From Nymphaea colorata (lineage: Eukaryota > Streptophyta > Magnoliopsida > Nymphaeales > Nymphaeaceae): a stretch of 64,000 nt of DNA. Below are positions 11,959 to 49,523 of this stretch, in pieces (within the stretch, counting starts at the first letter, position 1; each line of letters opens with the position of its first letter). The position numbers and the translations under genes were made by a program. Below the pieces are notes generated by a model. It searched no databases. It was not told the DNA's origin and was given only the letters and a program-made list of their open reading frames with translations. The DNA lies in assembly GCF_008831285.2 (NCBI RefSeq), contig NC_045142.1, forward strand, positions 5,773,501 to 5,837,500, written 5' to 3'.

Positions 11959-12724
11959 ACGGTGATTCTACATAACTCAAAATAGCCGGAGGATTTCAGC
12001 TCCTGTTATAATACAATGGGTGTAAGAAAATCACATCTACGCATCAGATTTTGATTTTGTTTTTTTCTTTTTTTTTTGGGGCATACAAGTTGAGATATTT
12101 GGATCTTATCTATGAAGTTGGATTTGTGAAAAACGGTGGGGCGCAATGATGGCACTCACCAAGTGGTGGTGGGTAGATATATATCATTGTCCATGGCCAT
12201 TCGGTGAATCGCAACTTGCTGGGGCAACCAACTTTTAGTTTAAATTTTGCATTGAGACCCGAAGCACCTGTTTGTTTTATAGGATCCAGATTTATCACTT
12301 TTTTTTTTTTTTGGGTAATGGATTACACAGCATATGTTTGATTTAATTGGATCCAGATTTGGAATTGGATCGAAGTATCCAACTCTTTTTCGCAACTCGG
12401 CCAGTCAAGCGTACTCCCCAAGAATTTCCTTTTAGCCCCATAATTCAAAGCTGCTCATGTCCTTAAAAAGGTTTACTAGATACTCCTTCAAAAGATCTTT
12501 TCATCTTATAGAAATGTCAATGGATCACATTATAATCAGATATACTCTTAATCATATCCGAATTTTTATATTTATATCTAAATCTGAATCCAAATCAAGC
12601 TAATTTTCAAAATATAAGAGCATTGAATATTAGAATATTTATTTAAGAGCATTGGATATAGTGGCGTGCTATGTTGCTTAGGTTTAATAGTCTTGGAGGC
12701 AAATTCATTGTCATTTCTTTTGGC

Positions 12725-12990
12725 CAAGGGTCTACGCTCAGCATTGGGCCGCCCCAACCTGGCCCAATAAGAAGTCTAGCTCAGGCTGAGCCGCAGGTTG
12801 TAACTGCAGGCTGGGCCGGACCGGGCCAGGCCTGACCCTTGAAACCCAAGCCCGGGCTTGGCTCGGTTAAAATTAAAAATATATGTTTTTTTAAGATAAA
12901 ATAATATATAAATATAATCAATCGTAATAAAATAGTATAATTATGTATATATAAACCAATAAAAATAATACTAAAAATATCTTATCAACC
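12725..12990. repeat. GGCC-rich/AT-core dispersed repeat, copy 3
   Basis: CAGCATTGGGCCGCCC, GGCTGGGCCGGACCGGGCC and AAGCCCGGGCTTGGCTCGG, then an AT-only tract with TAAAAATAATACTAAAA, which matches the AT core at 1-50 and 46020-46100. Confidence 0.55.
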
Positions 12991-13079
12991 CAAAATAAAT
13001 CTTTAATTAAACGATTCATAATATTTTAATTTTTTTTTACAATTTTCTTTTAGGTGTACAAGTAAGAAAAACAATATAT

Positions 13080-13480
13080 CGGATTTTGAACCATTCCAAA
13101 ATAATCGGATACAAAAAAAAAAAAAAGTTAATCGAGAAGCAGATCGGATTCAGATTCAAAAGGTAGGAAATGACATCAGATTGGATTCAAATATACATAA
13201 ATATATGATCAAATTCAAAATCCATTTAATTTTAAATAAATATCCTTTATCCAACGCTCTTGAATTTTAAAATGCAGTCAGATTCGGTCCAAACTTTAGA
13301 TTCGGGTTTTGGATACGAATGTAGAAATCTGATTTACATAAGATTCAAATTGTGAAATCGAGTTTCAGATTTAAATTCAATAGGACTTTTCTTTGTTTGT
13401 AATTGAATTTCAATATGTGAATATCCAAAAAAATAGATATGGTTAAAGGCATATCCATTCTAATCGGATCTGCCAGCAAC
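13080..13480. repeat. GATTCAAAT-rich dispersed repeat, copy 2
   Basis: Contains GATTCAAATTGTGAAATC, then GGACTTTTCTTTGTTTGTA, then an A-run and ATAGATATGG, in the same order as 365-560. Confidence 0.5.
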
Positions 13481-13751
13481 ATATATCGGTTTTCGGGAAT
13501 CCGATATCCAATACCAATAACAAGTTGGTGAATATAGGAGATTGGAGATTGTATGGAACGTACCGGCTCCTTCCCGCAACGAGACGAAGCACGATTCCGA
13601 TCCTTTCAGATACGGGCCCACAGGACTGGGCAGATTTATTTTGACGAAATAAAGTAATAATAATAAATTTATTTAAAATAACCAATATTTATATTGACCG
13701 CTTGAAGCGGGAAAAGGAAAAGCATCTTTTTTTTTTTTTCTTTTTTTACCG

Positions 13752-13933
13752 CGAAGTTGAATTTGGACGCTCCCAAATCCAACTCTCCCTCTCTCTCTAT
13801 AATTCTCTTGTCCCTCGCAATCCATTTATAATTTTCTTGGCTTCGCATCGTCTCTGCAGAGAAATCCTTCGTCTACGCCGTCGGCATTCTTTCTGAAGAA
13901 CCAGAGAGAGCCTCCGCGGGGGAGGAGCGGCAG
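13752..13933 (+). other. Candidate non-coding first exon ending in a splice donor
   Basis: A CT-rich leader-like stretch with TATA-like motifs (CTATAATT near 13798, TTTATAAT near 13825) turns GC-rich and ends GGAGCGGCAG|GTACAT, a good 5' splice site at 13934. The T-rich sequence after it resembles a plant intron. No coding frame of useful length follows on this strand before PHOT1. It may be a far upstream PHOT1 leader exon joining the acceptor at 20002, the first exon of a lost gene, or chance. Confidence 0.35.
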
Positions 13934-14099
13934 GTACATTGTTGAACATCTGCGAAATCCTTCTCATATTCTGTTTTCCGTTTTTCCTTTGTTTTCTGGT
14001 GATCCGTGGCTTGATCTCGAAGTCCTGATTTCTGTTGATCCTTTTCTTCGTGTTTTTTTTTTTTCTGTTTTTAAGCATCTACTTTCTGTCCTTAGAGAT

Positions 14100-17000
14100 T
14101 GAATGTTACGAGCGGGGAACGCCATTTCACAGTGGATTAGCGATCTTCTTAGTTCAGAGAACGCTTCAAATGCTTTGATTGGACATTCTTAGGCCTCTTT
14201 GCTTTTTAAAATTTTTGCTCCGACCGGTGTTACTAAAATCAGAGATTGGATCAAATCCGTCTGGCTGCTAACCTAGCAATGAAGAACGGAAGGAATTTGA
14301 TATTATAAATATATATTAAAAGTAAAAGAAAATACTAAATAATTGAAAAGAAAATTTTAGGTATTTAAAAACAAAAAAATAATATATGATTATTGAATCC
14401 AATCGATTTTCCGTCGATTACATTTGGATTAATGGCCAATTCGGTCCTAGTGACAGGAGGAGAAATATAGCTTTGCCTTTATGGAAAGGCAATTTTGCAA
14501 AATGTGAGTCTGCATTAATTTTTTTCGAAAACTAAATAGATGTGGTTTTTTTGGTCAAAATTTAAAAAAAATAAATGAAATCTCATAGCTCTTCTGCTGT
14601 ATAATCAGTTTTAAAAACCCAAACTATTCATGACTTTAGAATGAGTGTAAGCCTCGTTATTTCTGGAAAAGACGCAATTTTTTCAGTCTCATTCAGGACT
14701 TTAGCTTCTTTGGATATTTATTGAACTACCGTAACCGAGTGTTAACTATGAACTTTCGAATACCTTTTCCAATAAAACATGACCAGTGCTTATTATTTAT
14801 TAATAATGGTGCAAAGCATCGACATTAATATTTCGATCGCATAACTAAGTTTGGCACTGTCCTGTAAATGTAGTATATAACACATGAACCATTTTCAAAA
14901 AGGAGCTGAACTTAAAACTTCTTGGCTCAAAAGAGGTTGAATGTTCAACCAATTAGTTTTATCACATTCGACCTAGAGCCGATTCAAATCAAATCCCGAT
15001 TTGACTCCGTGGTTGATCCAAAGTACCATGTGTCACTTGGAACTGTTCTTGAAATCACTATACGAATTTTTATTTTTAACTAATTCAAGCATTTGTTATT
15101 TAGAAAGCTACCTTTCTTTTCCTTTCATGTTTTTAGCTAAGTCAAAATCAATGAATCGGCCGATTCATCATATATATCTGCATCGCTTCCTATTAGGTAC
15201 CGGTTTCTACTACCCCGTTCAATAAACTTCTTTACCTAAGTAAAACTAGGGATGTCTACCCAACCCCCCAGGCAAGTGGCCCGGCAATCTCAATCATTCA
15301 CTTGCCTGTCAGTTTCGTAGGGGACGATGGCTGCAATGCCTGTGCAAGGGGGCATTTGATAGCTTCGAATCTCCATGGCTATTTAAGATGATTGGGAATA
15401 TTTGATCCATAAGATCAAACCTCCTTGGGATCTCAAATCTAAGGTCTTAGCCATAAACTGAGGACCTCTAATCTCTTTTCTTTCTCTAATCTTTTTTTTT
15501 TCTCATACTGGTAGACTGGTAGCCCCATGTTTGTTTACATAGTGGTTCCACATAAAAAGGATCTTAGATCAACCTCGGATCACAGGTCCGACTATTGGCC
15601 TGTGTTTTGATGACCTGAAAAAATCGTGAAGGGCGAACTTTATCATGGTAAAATAGTCGGACTACGAAGGTTTTACTCAACTTCTTTTAACACAGAAGTA
15701 TACTTTGAAAGGTGTTTGACAGTTTGACCAAATCTTTTTCAGTGTTTTGCTTGGAAGTTACTTTATTCTGTACAGTTGTCATTAAACAGAAAAGGGAGCT
15801 CAATTGAAATCTTTTTTGTTTTATAGGGCAACTTGTAAGACTTCCAAATCAGCCAGAGATATCAGCTCCGAGATTTTCCCTGAAATGTTTTGAATTTTCA
15901 GACTTTTTTGTCTTGGATGTTTTGAACCTTTCACAAGCTGTGCAACATGAAATGTTTCGAGCCATGAAATATGTACGTCATGCTACCAAACAACCCGTCA
16001 CATAAAGTTTTCTGTGGACGACTTCTACCGTTTTTAAAAGAGGAGATGTCTTGTTTCGTTCAAAAGGAAAAGAACTTTTTTTTCTCAAATATCTATTGAT
16101 TAAGTTCACCGTAACTGTATCCATTAGACCTATAAATGTCATCTCATGTACTCGAGGGAATGGACGATGGAGATGACTCCACCGGAACAGTGGCTTTTCC
16201 GTTGTCTATTCTTCCGCACTTGTAGTTTCCTTCACTTGGATCTAGTGAGAGAGACACTGTATGTCTGAACATGCTTAGACAAATGATGAAACCATCATTC
16301 TGAATGTCACTATTGGAGTGCTGTATCCCTTTAGGAAACGTTACATAGATTTGGCTTATATCAGCCGTATCGGATAAATCCAAATGGTCAAGTTTAAAGT
16401 AATTTTTTTGTTAAAAAAAATTAAAGAATATAAATTCATTACTAAAACAAAAGATGGTACAAAGAGAATAGGTGAGTCGAGTTGAATTATTCAATTGAAG
16501 ATAGGCGTCAACCCATATAAGAAAGTTTCTGAATTGGCCTTTGCTTCGTTTGAGTCAGGGACCGATGTGATACTTATCGGTCCAACCGCGGCCTAATTGT
16601 AGGCCGTGCCTATGCCGCCTGTCCGGATCGTCGTGGGCCGACCATGCATTCATGGCGCATGGAGAGCCAGGCATTGCCAAAGAGAGGGGTGGTCCTACCG
16701 GCTATGTGGACAAGCTAGCTGGGAAAGAGACAATTTTAATGGAATTCTTTGTCTAGCGGCAAAGCCAGTGGAAAAATTACAAGCGATAGCACAAGTCGCA
16801 ATTAGTATGATGGGTACAAATCTCATTTTCATAAAATATCTTGGTGAGAGAAAACTTTTCCGATATTTAGCTTTCTCTATATGGTCATCATATGAACATT
16901 ATTATGTTCCAGGCTTTTCTTAGTCCTAAAAAAATAGTAACAAGAGACCCATTTAACCGTAACAAACTTTCGTAAGCAAGCACGAGGTGCATGAGGTTTG

Positions 17001-19780
17001 ACCCCAGGCTAGTCACCTGCTAGCTCAGGCCCCTTTCACACCCTTTGAAATTTTATGTTTATACCGGTTTTTTTCTACATAACAACAGTAGAGATTTTAA
17101 CGACTTTCGGGTCAGTACGAGATGATAAAATTGTATTAATATAATCAATTTACAAATACTAGCCTGGCTTATCATTTAATTTGTTTCAAAGATGCTGTTT
17201 TGATTAAGATAAAATTAGAGTATCATTTTATAAACTGCCACTAGTTTGGGTTTCATGAATCTATCTCATTTTTTGGATAGTTCCAACTTTCAATAGATAT
17301 TAACAATTTGTTATTGGTGCTAAATGGCCTTTTAAGGAGACTTTTTTAACGGCAAGGAAAAACAAGAATGTTTGAACATGAACAGTGTTGAGCCTTTGTC
17401 CATCAACATGGGCGTATTTGTGAGGACTGAGGAGCCTTATATGATAACATTAATGGGAAGTATGAGGATTTTCTTTTATTAGTCCACTATTAAATTTTAT
17501 AATATACGCTAAAAACTAGCAGTTACCTTCTAAACATTCCCCAAAAAGGGGTTTCATGCCAAAGCGCATACGTATTATACACAATAATGTGTATAAGTAC
17601 GGTCTAGACCAGTGAGAGAATGAAAAAATTTTAACCTTCCAACTAACCATAGTTAGATTTTGCGAAATAATAGTCAATAGTCTAATTTTAGGACAGTTTC
17701 TTGACATAAACCAAGAGGAAAGTCGTTGAAGGCCTTGGATCAAGTCTCAACCTTGCCAGTCTACTGCTTGAGCTTTCTATGGTGGCATTTTAGTAAACCT
17801 TGATAGTGAGAACTCATTCTCAAGTAAAAGGAAAACAAGTGAACCACTAGGAGCTTCCTCATCTGAAGTTGCTTAGAGGGGGTTGAAAGTCTAATCCTGT
17901 AGTAACCCTTCTCAACCAGATCCAGATCCAATTTAAAAATAATGGCTAGCAGGTAACTGACAGACTGCTTGCCTACAAATTGCATATTAAAGCAACATCT
18001 TGTTTGGCATGTTACGATCTGTTCCACTGGAGACCAGAGTTTGGATGGACCTAAGACATCCTTGAAACCACAAAAATAGTCTTTATGGAGATAATGTATT
18101 CAAGAGGTGGTAATCTAATCCGAATCAGTTGTTTCTCCACCTTAATCAAGGATGTCATTACCACGACCCGTAATCACCAGATTTTTAAAATCTAAAATAT
18201 CGCCACCCAAAATTTTAAACGAGATTTGTAGTTTGATCTTTTTTCCATCTTTATTTGCAAAATATCTGCAAGCAAATAAACTGAAAAGCATAAACGTGAC
18301 ACATAATAATTTAAAGTTCCTTTTGCAAATTGCAATAGTTACATTTTCAAAAAAAGAATTCACATCTTTCTTTCCGAATCTGAAGGGTATTTTTGTCATC
18401 CAAGAAAGATGGTTGCCATTCTGAGTAGGGATGGACACTGAGCCAACCTACTTAGATCTCCACTTATTTAAGCTAACATTTACATATATCGACTTTATTG
18501 CAAATTAGATGAATCAATTAAGTTTGGGTATTAGCCCAAATTTGTATATATAAATGAGTCGGGCATCCTTTCTTCCTTCGGGGAATTCACATCGGTTCTT
18601 TCAAACTATAGTTAATTATATAAATAGATATTGTCATGCTTTTGTGCTCCCGGAGTAACTAAACCCATATTGTAGAAAGCTGATTTAGAAACTATATTAT
18701 TGCAATCACACCCTATATATGCATTTAATATGATCTATTCAATATAAATGAAACCTTTCATTATTCGTTTGAAGGGAGAGAGAGAGGACTTCTTAGCTGC
18801 AATACTAGAATTGACAAGGGACTTCACGTAGAAGTTTGACCTTTTTCCCCTTTTACAGAATTGACAGATAACTTGAGTTATTCAAATTTGATCATACTGA
18901 TTTGCTTTCTGAAAGAAGATTTTTTTTTCTCCTTAAAAAATTGTTCCACCTTATTGGTCAATTTTCAGAATTCATCTCTCCTTTTCAGATTTTCAGAGCC
19001 CATGATCTATTTTTGCTTTTACCATGACGAGGCCGTCCTGAAGAAATTACTAAATCCGCCTGGGAAGACAATTTTGCCTTTATTTGATAGATGACTTCGG
19101 ACAAAAATTAAAACGTGATGGTGATTTAATTTGAAGGAGAATTTTCCTAATATATAATAAAAGCACATTTAATTTCATTTTTCATTTGACCACTTTAGGT
19201 AGTTAAATGTGAGATAATTAAACTTGAACATGTTTTCCTTAACTGCTCAAAAACTGAGCATGCAAAATATTTATTTTTTTTGAACCGTAGAGAAAAGCTG
19301 ATTAAGACTAATAGACTAGTCATTTCAGTTTCTTTCTATGGGAATTGAACTGGGGCTGCTCATATGAGCGATGAGTCACTATGCCAAATTTTTAAATTAT
19401 AACTATTTTAGCTTATAAAACTTAATGGGATGGCTTTCTAGACATTTTTATTCTTTTGGACATGAGAACTGCATTTATATGAAAACCACATTTGCATAAT
19501 TTTCATCCAAAAGCAGTTATATGTCTGAAGAGCTTGTATTATGCTACCTAATATCTATGTTTGAAGATTAAAGAGCCCTGTTTCCTCTAATATTCAACCT
19601 AAAAACAGCTTTGACTTCACATTATTTGGACTGTGGTGCACAAAAAGTTGAGCAGATGTGGATAAACTAATAAGGTAATAAAACCATTGGAAAAAAATTG
19701 GCAATCATTTGTCATAAAATTTTAGATTTTTCAAGCCATCAACTGCTTCCAAATACGAGATCTGCACAAGACAACGTCTT
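14100..19780. other. Intergenic or leader-intron sequence, no gene recognised
   Basis: AT-rich, with stop codons in all frames. Open frames here (for example 78-105 codons near 16.1-16.9 kb) have no motif I can name. If the exon candidate at 13752-13933 belongs to PHOT1, this stretch is its leader intron. Confidence 0.5.
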
Positions 19781-19974
19781 ATCCGGTGAAATGGACAATA
19801 AATAGCATTGTTACCATCAACTTGTCCCTCATAAATCATGGAATGCGACGGTCATCTCAACCCGTGGGCTTCCAAATCGGACGGCCCACAGCAATCGCAG
19901 AGCCCCAATTATCTCTGACCCCCACCACCCCCATTGGGATGATGCTGAACGGGAAAGGTAGCACGTCTCATCCT

Positions 19975-20067
19975 TATTTATTCTTGTGGCTCTCACTCGC
20001 AGACTGAAGCAAGAAAGAGAGGGAGAAAGAAAGACAGAATCCTTCTCCATCGAACTTCGCTCGATCA
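19975..20067 (+). promoter_or_regulatory. Candidate proximal promoter and leader of PHOT1
   Basis: A TATTTA box at 19975-19980 lies about 25-30 bases before a pyrimidine-rich CTCTCACTC start-like site near 20000. A purine-rich leader, GAAAGAGAGGGAGAAAG, then leads to the ATG. An inverted CCAAT (ATTGG) is at 19933-19937. The same stretch also contains a good splice acceptor ending at 20002, so it could instead be the end of a leader intron. Motif-level inference only. Confidence 0.35.
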
Positions 20068-44378
<24,311 letters not shown>

Positions 44379-44712
44379 AAGGTTTAGCAGCAAAACCTTC
44401 AGTACATGAACTTGTCGCATCTCCACCATTTTTTTTTTTCATTTTCCACACAACTTATTATCTTTCAAATTTCAGGTTGGAGTTGGACTGGCTGTTGCTT
44501 CCAAGGCAAAATGATGAATCTTGAAATCAAGCCATCTGTACCCATGGACTGGTATTGGTACTCTGTGTTCATATGTTCAAATGGTGATGGTGTTCTTGTG
44601 TTTTATTCTTCATATGATGGTGTAAAATGTTTTTTCCTATGGAAAATTTTTGCAGAAAAAAGGAAAAACTGACTAACAAATGACTTTACTAGGTTAAGTT
44701 CTTGTAGGATAG
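44379..44712 (+). other. Probable PHOT1 3' untranslated region
   Basis: Sequence after the TGA at 44376-44378. No canonical AATAAA signal is seen in the next 300 bases. A pyrimidine tract ending in TTTCAG at 44475 followed by GTTGGAG resembles a splice acceptor, so a 3'UTR intron is possible. The extent is a guess; a repeat copy begins near 44715. Confidence 0.35.
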
Positions 44713-44714
44713 AC

Positions 44715-44912
44715 AGGAAGAGCTAGGAAATTTTCGTTGCAAGAGTCGAACTATAGTTTCAAAATTTTAACAGAGGCCAAAATACAAATTTTCATTTTTT
44801 TAATATAGGTTAAACTAAAACTTTTAAATTTTGTATATACATTTTTTACTTAAAAAAAAAAAAAAAAACTGAGGCGGGGTGGGGGTGGCCAAGGCTCCTG
44901 CCTCCACCCCTG
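44715..44912. repeat. Small dispersed repeat, copy A
   Basis: GAGCTAGGAAATTTTCGTTG, then GTCGAACTATAGTTTCAAAA, an A-rich middle, then GCTCCTGCCTCCACCCCTGA. It shares order and ends with 46418-46569. The CTCCACCCCTG end recalls the hAT-type termini. Confidence 0.6.
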
Positions 44913-45894
44913 AGGATAGACCCTTACCGACTTGTATATACTGAGTATGGAGAAAGTAGATAAGGTCATTGCTGACTGCTGAGGTGATCCTCTTAGCATG
45001 AAACACCTTTATAACCAACATATAACATCACGATTTTCAGGTACCCACACATATATAATATAGTCAATTCGAGGGACTTGGACACAAATATTGATATTTA
45101 TCCTTTTTCCTTTTTAAAAAAATTAATTATTTCTAATTGATGGAACCATTCAAATAAGGGAGATATATTAACTTAAGTTTGGAATTTGGATTCACATTCA
45201 AATTTTTTGGTTGTAGATTTTGCAATAATGAGGTCATTTTCTATTGTGCAAACTAGTTCAACAGTAATAGATTGTTCCCCTGGAATTTGTGAAAAAATTA
45301 TTGGCAAAGCTAAAGTCAGGCAAACTGTCCCTGTTTATTGAACTCTTCAGTTCTTTCAGCATGAAGGATTCAATAGACCTCCTGACCAGGTTGATGGAGC
45401 ATTCTGCTACCATTCTAATAGACCTCTTGGGCATTGTTGTAAATATCAGTTACCATTTTGTTGAAAACCCTCAAAACGTGCCATATTGCCCAATATCATT
45501 AGCCTATATTGGCGCAATAAATTTAGGAAATATGAAATTGTATATTAATATCATTAGTTGAAAAAGTTATATAATGGCCCTTAAAATTTGATCAAATAAC
45601 AATTAACGTCTCATTTTTAAAAATTAATAAATAAGTGCTCAGCTTTTGACAGCAATTATCAAAGAACCGCTTAACAACATTGCATTAACTTTTGCTATAG
45701 AATGATGAAAGTATTGCTTTTAGAGAACTACTCCTCTTTGGGCCAATAAAAGATTATTCATAAATTTGTCTAAAGATTGAGGCGGATTCATGGCCTCCAA
45801 GTTCTAGTGTTTCATAAATCTTCATCAATTTTTAATGCAGATTCATGTAACCCACTAAATGTTCTAGCTGCCAAACGACCATAAATGAGCATTT

Positions 45895-46137
45895 CAGCTA
45901 AGCCTAGGCATCAGGTCAGCCCAACACGGCCTGATAAGTGTCTACCTTGGGCTGGCCCACAGCTCGAAACCTGAGTTTGGGCTGAGCCCAGTTAAAATAA
46001 AATATATATATTTTAAATATAAAATTAAAAAATAATATAAAATACATTTTAAATAATAAAATATATATTATTATTAAAATAAAAATAATATTAAAAACAT
46101 AGCGAGCTTTGGGCCGACCCGGACAATGCCCAACCCT
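45895..46137. repeat. GGCC-rich/AT-core dispersed repeat, copy 4 (best preserved)
   Basis: CCTAGGCATCAGGTCAGCCC and GGGCTGGCCCAC on the left, an AT-only core of about 120 bp, then TTTGGGCCGACCCGG and GCCCAACCCT on the right. The core includes AAAATAAAAATAATATTAAA, which is also found at 20-45. Confidence 0.55.
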
Positions 46138-46417
46138 ATTCATTTTCCTTCGATCCTCCATTCATCGCCCCAACACGGGCTGATACACACCAACATTAAT
46201 AACACTGCTCTTGGATCTTGCTAAGCTTATTTACAGCTACATCCATTTTCACCCTTTCCAGTTATTAACATAGATAGGTAAATGGATTTTTCACTGGCTG
46301 TTGGCCATTTTGACCTGATGTTGTACGTTCATTGTGGTTAAACAAGAGGTTATCAACTCATTACCGAAAAAGAGGTTCCAATGCCTCTTTTTACTTTTAG
46401 ATCGAGAGTTGTATTAG

Positions 46418-46569
46418 TAGATGCAGAACTAAAAAATTTTGACGAGAAGGGTCGAATTATAGTTTCAAAATTTGTATATAAGATACATAAAATTTTAAAA
46501 ATTTTATGTGTAAATTTAAGAAAACAAAAAAATCGAAGGGGGCAGGGCCCCTTCTGGCTCCACCCCTGT
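46418..46569. repeat. Small dispersed repeat, copy B
   Basis: AGAACTAAAAAATTTTGACG, then GTCGAATTATAGTTTCAAAA, an A-rich middle, then TTCTGGCTCCACCCCTGTG. Same orientation as 44715-44912. Confidence 0.6.
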
Positions 46570-46699
46570 GCATGAGGACCGGTCTCTACCTATTACAGTT
46601 CAGTCCTATTATCAGGTGGAGGGGAAACGCCCATGGGGGCACAGTTGTTTTTTTTTTTTTTTACTTGGGTAAACACATTAGAGAAATATGGTTCATGAG

Positions 46700-48000
46700 T
46701 ACTTGAACAAGCGTGAATCGGCAAAAGATATTAAACAAAAACATTTTTCAGAATGTAAATGAAAAATATTAAAAAAATAGTCAAAGATAAGAAAATTCTA
46801 TTATTTAAGAACATGTTTAGTGTTTACAAATCAACGTACGACACTCTTCAATCGGCTAAAAATCCAGTCACCTTTCGAGCACCGATCCGATTCAAACCGT
46901 CCGATTCAGGTAAACTCCGGCTGACTTACAACATTTGGGTTGGTGCACTCTCCAAGTGTATGGGGCATACCAGCGCTCAGTCCTCTTTTTTCATGTCTTC
47001 TTTATTCTTTCAAGGCAATTGAAGTTAGAGTGCATTTATATGGTACCGTTAAATGATGTTTTAGAAGTACAAATGTCGTTTCACCTCTAAAATAGCATTT
47101 AAGATGCGTTTAGGAGCCGATTGAAATTGAGTTTGTGAAAAACCTAAATTTATATAAAATGATGTTTCTAAAAGGGTGTAAATATTACTTGGTCTCCTCC
47201 TCCCAAGCTTTTCAGATGACAGATGTTTTTCATCTTGTCACCTAAAAACACAGATTATTTTGCAAAAGTTGGTTCAAACCAGGTCTTGACAAAACCTCTT
47301 TTCACCAAAAGATGCTTTTCAAGGTGTCTTTAAAGAATTACACAACAACCTTTCAAATGCATGGTTAAAAGCGGCTGAGAAGCACTAAAACCTAATAACC
47401 AAATTTTGCGCACTAGAAACTGACACTTGTCTCTACTAAGTTTTTTATTGAATTTTTGCATATGTTTTGTTGAACTTTGGAGTCGTGTATATTTGTTGTG
47501 ATCCGTTCATGTTTCTTGTGGAAATTTAGATATTTTTTGGGGAGTTTTGCACACATAACGCATATCTTGTTGCATCGTCAATCCCCATGTTCATAATTTT
47601 AAAAATTGTCATGTCTGTACCAATATTTCCGTACCCGTATTGATGTGACTTGGCTTATAAATTATTTGACAGGACCCAACCGCAATGAAAATGAAGTGAA
47701 ACGGAAGAATCTTTTAAACTTCACAAGCTCCCAACAAGTTAAAATAATGGGAGTTTTTAATCATCTCTTGACACATGTGACTAGACAAAATAAAAATATA
47801 TGAAGTGTTGGGTCATGCCTTCACCCATGTGATTTAGAATCAACATCAAAAGATGAATAAGATAAATCTATGTCCAACACTTGCCAACTTATGTTTTTTT
47901 GTCTATTTCAAGTCCACGAGAGAGAACTAACACTTTCCTTCTCACCACTAGGAGGGTTCTTTGTCATTAAAAACAGTTAGGAAAGCCGACTACAACTGCT
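46700..48000. other. Intergenic, no feature recognised
   Basis: AT-rich sequence with short frames only. AAGATGCGTTTAGGAGCC near 47100 and AACCAGGTCTTGACAAAACC near 47277 resemble parts of the intron 12 MITE family, but no ends were seen. Confidence 0.45.
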
Positions 48001-48005
48001 AACTA

Positions 48006-48130
48006 CAGGGGTTGCAGTGAGGTGATCTGTAGCTGTCTGGCAGCTGGTCATGGTTTGAATTTCACGAGATGCGCAGTCCTAGTTCGAATCTCATGATCAT
48101 GACCTAATATTTTTCGCGAAAATGAAAACG
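48006..48130 (+). repeat. Possible SINE-like fragment
   Basis: Contains a near-perfect polymerase III box B, AGTTCGAATCTC, at about 48081-48092. Upstream is GGGGTTGCAGTGAGGTGATC, but box A is poor. No target duplication or A-tail was identified, and it does not fold as a tRNA by eye. Confidence 0.3.
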
Positions 48131-49523
48131 TAGGATCACGTTAAAGCCCATAGGTAGATAACATGTGTATGCAGTTGCCCACACCAACCTCACAAAATCT
48201 AAAAGATATGCTCATTTATATATTAGGGTTTGTTTGGTAGAAAGAATATTTGAAGAATGTCTAATGAATATGTTCTAATATATGGGGCAGGTTGGTGAAA
48301 CACTAGAACTATTGTTTCATGAGTTTGCTCCAATATTTGAAAAAAAATTCATTAGATAGCAACCGTTTAAGATGTAAACCCCTGGCTCTGCGACTGAGCT
48401 TTACATGTTTTATACTTGCTTCCAAGAGAGTTCAGAACTAGTTTTTTCTTGTTAAAATCAAACCAGCTCGATGGCACTGTATGGATCTTCTCTATCTGCA
48501 AATCTTCAGTACATTATCATGGAAAGGAAACGGACAAAGTTCAATGGTACCCATTACAGTCACATTCAAGGTATGGCCTGTGACTGCTGGTTACAACTCC
48601 ACATCATGCACAGTACCAAACTGCGAAGGCCTGCAATGCACTTTCATTACCTGCACATAACAGGACTACCACCCACCGTTGTTCTTATCATTCCTGTACC
48701 ATCAATGTGAATCTGCAGTTGAACTAATAAGAAAGCGCCATGTACTATTAGAATTTCCTTCACTCGAAAGGTCTAGAGAAAGGAAGCAGTAGAGTAGGCT
48801 GGAATCCAAGTCCATGTTCCCTGGCTTGCGACCCACATTCTTTTGCTTTGGTTACAAATAATGACAGCAAATACCAAGGGCTAGAAGACTAGGCTTTCTG
48901 GCCATATGATGTTTGAATCTGTAGTAGTATGATGACTTGAACAGGCTTCTTAATTATTGGTCTTCTGTGTCTGCTTCTATCCACACATATCAATTAGAGT
49001 GTCCGATATATACTTTTTGTAGTAAAAAAAAAGTAGTTCCTATAAAAATCAAACTAACAACCAAACATTCACTGACCAACCAGCCCGACCAATTACTTAT
49101 GATAAGAAATATCCAAGCACTAACTGTTTTATAGTTCTTCAAGAGGGAAGTTTTTTTTTTTCTTTTTTGTGATATTGAATGCTGATTAATGGGGCAATCT
49201 CTACAACGATTTGCGGGTCCCCATATGATTGTGGTAAAAAAAAAAAACATGGGGGCCCATGACTCCTTATGGGGATATTTGAATGTGCACATAGGTAGAA
49301 TTGGACATTCAAAATCTATTCTAAGAATAAGTTTTGCCCCGTTTGATTGACAGGGAGAAAAGCCAGTTAAATCTTTTTAATGTTTGATTATTTCAAGAAA
49401 ACGAGAGAAACAAAAAAAATTGTATGGCTAAAGTGGGTTTACACAAGGTCTTTGGAGGAAAAAGGTTTTGCTTAGGAAACAAATAAGTGAGAACTTTCAC
49501 TGGGCAAAAGTTTTACCTTGGTT

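Noticed and set aside
16144-16383. 79-codon - strand frame of ordinary composition
   Set aside because: I could not match it to any family, and no adjoining exon with compatible splice sites was found. It could be a gene fragment but is unsupported.
48006-48130. Possible tRNA gene suggested by GTTCGAATC
   Set aside because: No acceptor-stem pairing, anticodon arm or D-arm could be formed by eye. At most it is a SINE-like fragment.
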